A DNA stretch of 64,000 bases from Siderastrea radians (lineage: Eukaryota > Cnidaria > Anthozoa > Scleractinia > Rhizangiidae): the NCBI GenBank assembly GCA_964017195.1, contig OZ024894.1, forward strand, positions 34,655,614-34,719,613, read 5' to 3'. A program made the position numbers and the translations under genes. Under the pieces are notes generated by a model. It worked only from the letters and a program-made list of their open reading frames with translations, made no database searches and was not told the origin of the DNA. Positions 58,377-64,000 of the stretch are shown in pieces. Position 1 is the stretch's first letter. Each line of letters opens with the position of its first letter.

Positions 58377-59500
58377 GTGAAAATTAAACCTTTTATTTCA
58401 CTTTCGCCATGAACAACTCCTCTCACGTCAACTCCAGTGATTACGTGCCGTGTCCATACATGTACGCCGTATCTGCATTCTTCACAACAACGTTGGCTCT
58501 AATCAGCTTAGCAGCTTTTATTGGCAACATCCTCGTGATCACTGCAGTATACAAAACTCCAATACTCAGAACAAGTACCAACTACTACTACGTTAACATG
58601 GCAGTTTCTGACTTCCTTTGTTGTCTCGTAACTTGGCCTTTGTACCTCACTGGCGTGTTAGTAACAAGCAGTGGAAGCCTGATCCAAGGTCCTCTGGCCA
58701 CAGCTGGGTGTAAAGTAGGAGTCTTTCTGAGGATGGCGTCGTATTCAGTATCCAATACAACCCTGGTGCTGATCGCTGTAGACAGATTCATCGCTATTGT
58801 ATTTCCCTTAAAAGCCACTATGCTTACACAAAAAATAAGACTAGTTTTAATATTTGCAACTTGGGTGATATCCCTAGCATGTTGTTTTCCCAATCTCTTC
58901 TTTTCTAAGGTTAAAAACTTTGGTCATGTAACATGGTGCAGTTTTGCATGGGATAGTTTAACGGCTGTGATCTACTACACAGCTGGCTTAAGTATGACCG
59001 CTGTTGCACCATTAGTGGCTATTGTTATCTTGTATTTCCGTATAATACGTGTTTTAAAAAAAAACTCCATACACGAATTCAACACCAGAAGCAACAATTA
59101 TGAACAAAAAAGGCGAAGGCAGAACCAACACATCATGAACATATTCAAATCGATTGTTGTAGCTTACTTTGTTTGCTGGTTTATGTTGTGTATTTGCATG
59201 ATTTTACAGATCACTTCCCCTGAAATTTTTTTCGAAGATTCGTGCGGCTGGATTCCAGGTTTTTCGTATTATGTGTTTCCATCACTCAGTACGGTAACCA
59301 ATCCAGTAATTTTATTTTCATTTAGTTCAAACTTCCGTCATAGTTTTCGAACGTTGTGCCCCCTTTCCGTCAGTGAATGCAGTTCATGTTTCAAAGTGAG
59401 AATTATTTCACCTGATCAAGGAAATGAGTGCCTTCCAGAAATTGTGGCACATCGAATGAACGAAAGAAAACGAGAACATGACATCGAGAAAAGCACTTAA
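58377..59500 (+). CDS. Class A GPCR, subtype B3, intact
   Basis: ATG at 58409, 363 residues, aligned without gaps to B1 and differing at about 20 positions. DRF, the TM3-ECL2 Cys pair, VCWFM and NPVIL are all kept. Differences that could matter are Asp82-to-Gly in ECL1, Ser176-to-Trp next to the ECL2 Cys (B2 also has Trp, so B1 is the odd one), and Leu283-to-Pro at the start of TM7 (IPGF against ILGF). Flanks are near-identical to those of B1 for over 1.3 kb downstream, marking a recent segmental copy. No lesion is seen. Confidence 0.9.
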
Positions 59501-60858
59501 ACCAGCTAGTAGAAAAGCACTTAAACCAGTTAGCTGCAGATAACATCATATTTTAATGGGAAAAAAGGTGTACCTTTTTCAATTTATTCGTTAAAGGAGT
59601 TCAATAGGCTGACTTTAGACAAAGTGACTTATACTTGAGCTATGAAGTCCCAAGTTTGCAAAGCAGGATTGAAGGGTACCCTCCTCCAAAATAGCAAAAT
59701 TTACCTTAAGGTATTTGCTTGTTATATAGGCAAATTCCAACAAATATTCAACCAAACTGGAAAATAAATATTTTTAAATATTTTACAGAACAAGACATAG
59801 CAAGTAGTGCTGGGATAAAATGCAGGATTGCAAGAATTGAAGTGATTACAGTTCGTCATTCGAAACAGGTGGTCCAGAAATCAAAATTACCATTTTGATG
59901 GCACCTTGAGTGTTTTAGCCTCCATTTAGTGTCCGTCTAATTTATATGGTTTGGCTTTCACCATTGTGGTGGCTTTTTCTTCCTGCTTCAAGATAGTGAA
60001 GAAAGCTTAAAGCAAGCTCCTGGCCATAAGAAAACACGATATATGACGATATATAACAGAAATTTTAAAATTGTGGTGAAAACAATTTTGAACAACACAA
60101 ACAAAAACCACGTTAACTTACATTCTTGGGGTCGCGACTGAAAGACAGAGTGAAATTTCTTCGGTATGTTTGGGAAGATTTTTTTAAGAAAGGATTTCAA
60201 GGTCAGATGATGTTCGATGGAGGAGGAAACAGCAGGAGACTAACGCTTTGACCTTGATTTTCCTGTGGGAGAGGGTTCATGAGATTAGTGCATTTTAATA
60301 GCCTTTCTGTTAGCCCTACCATCCAACAACAGCTACTTAAGATGGAGGGTAGAACTATTGTTTTTGCAATCAGTTCAGAATGATCAACGTGGTAAAACAT
60401 TTGCTACACTTTTTTCAACCGAGTTATGTAATTATATGTTGAAATATTGAGTTTGAGAAGCTATGTCGGTCATTGAGGTCGACCATAATACGCTAATTCA
60501 TGTATTTAAAATCTCGTTCATTAAAAGAGGGAACAAAAACGCTAGAACCTGTACTGGGTTAATTTTGCTGAATCAAATCATTTATCGCTGAAAACAAACT
60601 TCAGTGAACAGTCTAGCCTTAACAAGTAGTATCATTGGATTATTCTTAGCAAGGAGTTGTTAAAATGCGCACTTTAAAGTTAAAATACATGAGGGACTTT
60701 TAAAGAAACGAATGACATAAGACAGTTTGAGAATAATTTTAAGAGTGTTACCGACAATAATTATATAAAAACGAACAATTTCGAAACACATTTTTATTGA
60801 GCGTCCTGTGCCCAGCTGCAATTTTATAATACGCGCGCCGTTTATTATTTTACAATAA
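59501..60858. repeat. Segmental duplicate of the B1 downstream flank
   Basis: Near-identical to 18927-20330, with small indels. A 20-base tandem copy of AGAAAAGCACTTAAACCAG lies at 59490-59530, spanning the stop codon of B3. No gene is supported. Confidence 0.8.
59763..59768 (+). terminator. Candidate poly(A) signal of B3
   Basis: AATAAA at the position equivalent to 19197-19202 after B1. Confidence 0.4.
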
Positions 60859-60862
60859 ATAT

Positions 60863-62722
60863 ATGTTATTTACCGGCCGGGAGGTCCGTATAGGGAAAAA
60901 CTGTGCCCGCGGTCTTGAGTACGCCCCGAGGGCCGTACTCAAGACCATGAGCTATAGGAAACATGGAGTTCGAATCGAAAGTTGTTTCAAGGAAACAGCG
61001 CTGAAAGATGTCGAAGGTTCAATAAAATTATCACGTTACCGTTAGTTCTGTTGTTCTGTGTCTTTGATTTCTACATCATCTTCTGCAAATATCCCTGTTT
61101 CTCCCCGATTCTCTGCCGAGTTCGATGGTAGATGCTTGAACCACCCGCCATTTTGAAATTCACTCAGTCCCAGTTCTACCCAGCTAACTGGAAATAAACC
61201 TCTCCTGTGAAGCCACTGGGTAGGAAGCACTTGGGCCGTTGCTAGGAGATTTGTGCCATTAGCCAATCGTAGGGCCGAAAAGACAATTGCTATTGTTTTT
61301 CAAATTCGTCTTTAGCTGGTAAGAGCAAAAATAACTTTCCAGTCCCCTGCTAGCAAACATATGTGAGAAAAAGTCGACTCTCCCCACAAGGCAAGAGTCG
61401 GAAACGGAAATAAAATTTTCTTGTCGGGTCTTTTCTGGGAAACTTTTAGGGAACAGTATTATATTGCATTTGCCGAAATTCGGAGCAGCAGCTGTTGTCT
61501 CCCCGAAGAAGCTAGCAGTCACAAAAACAACATACAACATACATGTATTTGTTTGGCCGAAAACAAAAAGCATTAATTTTACCATAGAACACAAGTTGAA
61601 GGTTACATTCCGGGGACGAAAACAGAAGAAGCATTATTTTATAGCCGAGCGCCGAAAGCGAATATTTTGTTTCGTCTCGCTCTCCGCGCTTGGCTAAATA
61701 AACGCTTGTAAGGTCTTGTAATGCAGGTTATCCGAACAGACAGTTTCACTGAAACCATCTGTTCTTGCAACTGCTGATATTAGGTAGGTGAATTGTCTTA
61801 GCTGGGGCAATTGTTTTTCCTCCCTCGTAGTAAACCCGTCGTTAATTCTTCGCTACAATCGTTCCCGGGAAAGCGGCTCTCAAAAGACTTCAAAAATTGT
61901 TTTTATGTCTCTGGCAATGTTCCTCGACCTTAACATGAAAATAAAGTGTTTGTAGGCTTCGTCCACACTAATTCCATGATTTCCCGGCTGATCGGAACAG
62001 TTTTCCTTCTCGACAACGCAAAATAATTCTCGCAATATAAAACGCACGTTGAGGTTTTGATCAGCGAGTACACAGGCTCGATTCGTTTCGAAAACGGGAA
62101 ATAAACCCGAAAGTAAATATCTCCTTCAAACTGTAAGCGTAAACTAAAGTTAATAATCAAATGCGAAAGAACTGGCCACTGATGCGATCTGGTTTTCAAC
62201 TAAAAATGAATTTAAGTTTCGCAATGTGATTCTACTTTCTGAATCTCCGAGAAAACCCCTGAAAGAAGAACCAAGATAGAACCTAATTTGAATTGCAAAT
62301 TTTAATCCGTTGCACGACGACCTTCCATATATGGAAGTCCGTCGTGCAATGTTCTTACGAGCTCGTGACGATAGCCTGGCAAAGATAGCCTACCCACTCG
62401 CTTTAGGGGTTTGTGGTAAGCTGAGTAGAACTGGGACTGAGTGAATTTCAAAATGGCGGGCGGTTTAAGCATCTACCATCGAACTCAGCCGCTGAGAGAA
62501 TCGGGGAGAAATAGGGATATTTGCAGAAGATGATGTAGAAATCAAAGACACAGAACAACAGAACTAACGGTAAGGTGATAATTGTATTGGAGTCTCGACA
62601 TCTTTCAGCGCTGTTTCCTTGAAACAACTTTCGATTCGAACTCCATGTTTCCTATAGCTCATGCTCAAGACCAAGGGCACAGTTTTTCCCTATACGGACC
62701 AACCTAGGCAGGTAAATAACAT
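60863..62722. mobile_element. DNA transposon with terminal inverted repeats of about 320 bp
   Basis: 60863-61185 is the reverse complement of about 62420-62722 with moderate divergence: ATGTTATTTACC at both outer ends, then GGTCCGTATAGGGAAAAACT, CATGGAGTTCGAATCGAAAG, CATCATCTTCTGCAAATATC and ATTTTGAAATTCACTCAGTC. The left arm carries an extra hairpin (GGTCTTGAGTACG / CGTACTCAAGACC at about 60908-60949) missing from the right arm. The 1.2 kb interior has no transposase-like frame. Confidence 0.85.
62310..62349. repeat. 40-bp near-perfect hairpin inside the element
   Basis: TTGCACGACGACCTTCCATA pairs with TATGGAAGTCCGTCGTGCAA with only a couple of mismatches and no loop. It lies just inside the right terminal repeat. 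Confidence 0.8.
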
Positions 62723-63771
62723 TTTTATTTTTTCCCAACATTTACGAGTTTGCAGATCAATCTTGAAAGGTTGTCAGAACGCGCGTATTAAAGTTTCACT
62801 GAGTCAGATGGCAGGAAACCGTGGAGCGAATGTAATCATAAACACTTAAGTGTAATATTTTCGACTAGAAACTACCGTATCAACACGGAAAAGGTTGTTT
62901 TTCAAGAACAGACACGCACATGGAAAATCCTGCCCGGCATAGGGATAAACAACCCAATTAAATACTTATAATTAAGCTTAAGCTTACTAAAAACAAAACC
63001 AAAGGACTCAATCGTTAGGACAGGTTTAATTGCCCTTGCGTAAAAAATGAAAGAGAATAATAAGTCTTACTTCGAAAAACATTTCTGTTTAGCCTAATTA
63101 CTTTCTTTTTATGTTTTGCTTCGTACCTGTAAACGTATGTGCTGGTTCTTTGGATATAAACAATTTAATTATTTAGCGAAATCGTTCGGTTTGATTTAAC
63201 CAAAGCGAACGGTGCGCTGGCTTTTAAGCTTATCTTCATTTGCGACAGATGAAAAAGCAAAATTCCAGTTTAAGCCTGCACAATTTCTTGAATGAAAATA
63301 TACCGAACCTCGTTAATTTAAGAGAAAAAACTGAAAAACGAAGTCATTAAAGTAAATATCGGAGTCAAAAGGCATTGTGGCGATCGCTATTTAAAAACTA
63401 AAACTGCTGTGTTAAGTGAATTCAACAACAAACTCACCAACCGCCATGCTAAGCTACACAAAATTTAAACGAGTACTTGCCTTTTGAAGGTATTTCAAGG
63501 TCTTTAATTCCCCTTCTTGTTGAACTTTCCATTTACAACACACACAAGAATTGTGACTTGCCAAAAAAGTCGCATCTTTGAGCCGTAAATAAAAAAATCC
63601 TCGAGTTCAACCGAGGTATGTTGTTTTTCAACTTTCATTCAATGTTTTGGTTACCATGACAAAACCGGTCCGAATAGGAAAAAACTGGACCGGCGGAACG
63701 CGCGTCAACAGCCAATCAAATTCAAGGATTCCGGATTCCGGATTCCGGACCGGAAAAATACTTAAGAAAAA

Positions 63772-64000
63772 AATAACAGTGAGTATTCTCCGATTGGCTC
63801 TTGCCTACTGTCGATGAGGGTATAGACCATAAAAACTAACGTCATTTGTAACGCAATCCCGTCTGGGGCCAAGGATAAATTTTGCCAATAAATGAAGTAC
63901 AGCAATTCTGGAAACACTTGTTGAGGACGGAGTCCTCAACAAGTGCGACCTTTAATTAGGCCTATTGAGGTCAACGCGTGCCACTCTCGTTCCTAGAACC
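63772..64000. repeat. Resumption of the B1-type downstream flank
   Basis: Matches 20327-20480 and 20870-20930 (CTACTGTCGATGAGGGTATA, CAAGGATAAATTTTGCCAAT, GCCTATTGAGGTC) with a short internal deletion. A small palindrome, CTTGTTGAGGACGGAGTCCTCAACAAG split by its centre, lies at 63918-63944. Confidence 0.75.

Larger units (their letters stand above)
60859..63771. mobile_element. 2.9-kb insertion in the duplicated flank, absent after B1
   Basis: After B1 the flank reads TTTTACAATAACAGTGAGTATT. Here the same sequence is split: TTTTACAATAA at 60848-60858 and AATAACAGTGAGTATT from 63772. The repeated AATAA is a candidate five-base target duplication. The left 1.86 kb is the inverted-repeat element below; the right kilobase (62723-63771) has no gene and ends with a threefold GGATTCCGGATTCC run. 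It may be two insertions. Confidence 0.65.

Noticed and set aside
60203..60400. Minus-strand 65-codon frame repeated at 19638-19835 and 24642-24884
   Set aside because: It repeats because the flank is duplicated; no start context, homology or splice signals, and the A-flank version differs by frame changes.

Overview
The window looks like nuclear DNA of an anthozoan cnidarian, most likely a stony coral. It is AT-rich and intron-bearing, is packed with short inverted-repeat and tRNA-derived repeats of a kind familiar from coral genomes, and carries a tandem array of single-coding-exon class A (rhodopsin-like) G-protein-coupled receptors. The species call is inference; nothing here names it.

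Host genes. Two receptor subtypes, here called A and B, are interleaved. An A-like gene on the minus strand (469-1665) is open. On the plus strand come an A pseudogene with one nonsense codon (12757-13878), intact B1 (17835-18926), an A pseudogene with one frameshift (23319-24441), a chimeric scrap that joins a B leader exon directly to an A tail (27811-28063), intact B2 (33601-34704) and intact B3 (58409-59500). Each B gene has a non-coding leader exon about 0.9-1.8 kb upstream, a consensus donor and acceptor, and a conserved block of about 50 bp further upstream that has been duplicated separately in B1 and B2. The flanking DNA shows that the basic duplication unit was an A-B pair of roughly 10 kb. 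The B1 neighbourhood (about 17.3-20.9 kb) and the B3 neighbourhood (57.6-64.0 kb) are near-identical apart from insertions, so duplication was recent.

Mobile DNA. Between B2 and B3 lies a large inserted block. Its core is a minus-strand coding region at 49760-39591 that reads, with many breaks, as one polyprotein of about 2,700 residues: a multi-membrane-span N-terminus, a ubiquitin-like domain ending in Gly-Gly, a Cys-rich region, a P-element/THAP9-type transposase, two CCHC zinc knuckles, a YqaJ-type nuclease, a domain with a protease-like C-terminal part, and a ParB-like domain. This is the most unusual thing in the window. Its YqaJ region is split by a 2,066 bp nested non-autonomous DNA transposon (42122-44187), and its upstream region by a full-length but dead L1/Tx1-like LINE (50819-56180) with a 13 bp target duplication. 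The right edge of the whole block is about 56360, where B3 flanking DNA resumes.

Elsewhere there are non-autonomous DNA transposons and foldback elements (4783-6058, 10639-10780, 37053-37332, 57463-57643, 60863-62722 and others), tRNA-derived SINEs (8622, 9150, 35138) and a short antisense retroelement tail with target duplication (28140-28587).

The many one-base indels, several of them in homopolymer runs, could be real decay or long-read consensus errors. This matters for the single-lesion receptor pseudogenes and for the broken polyprotein.
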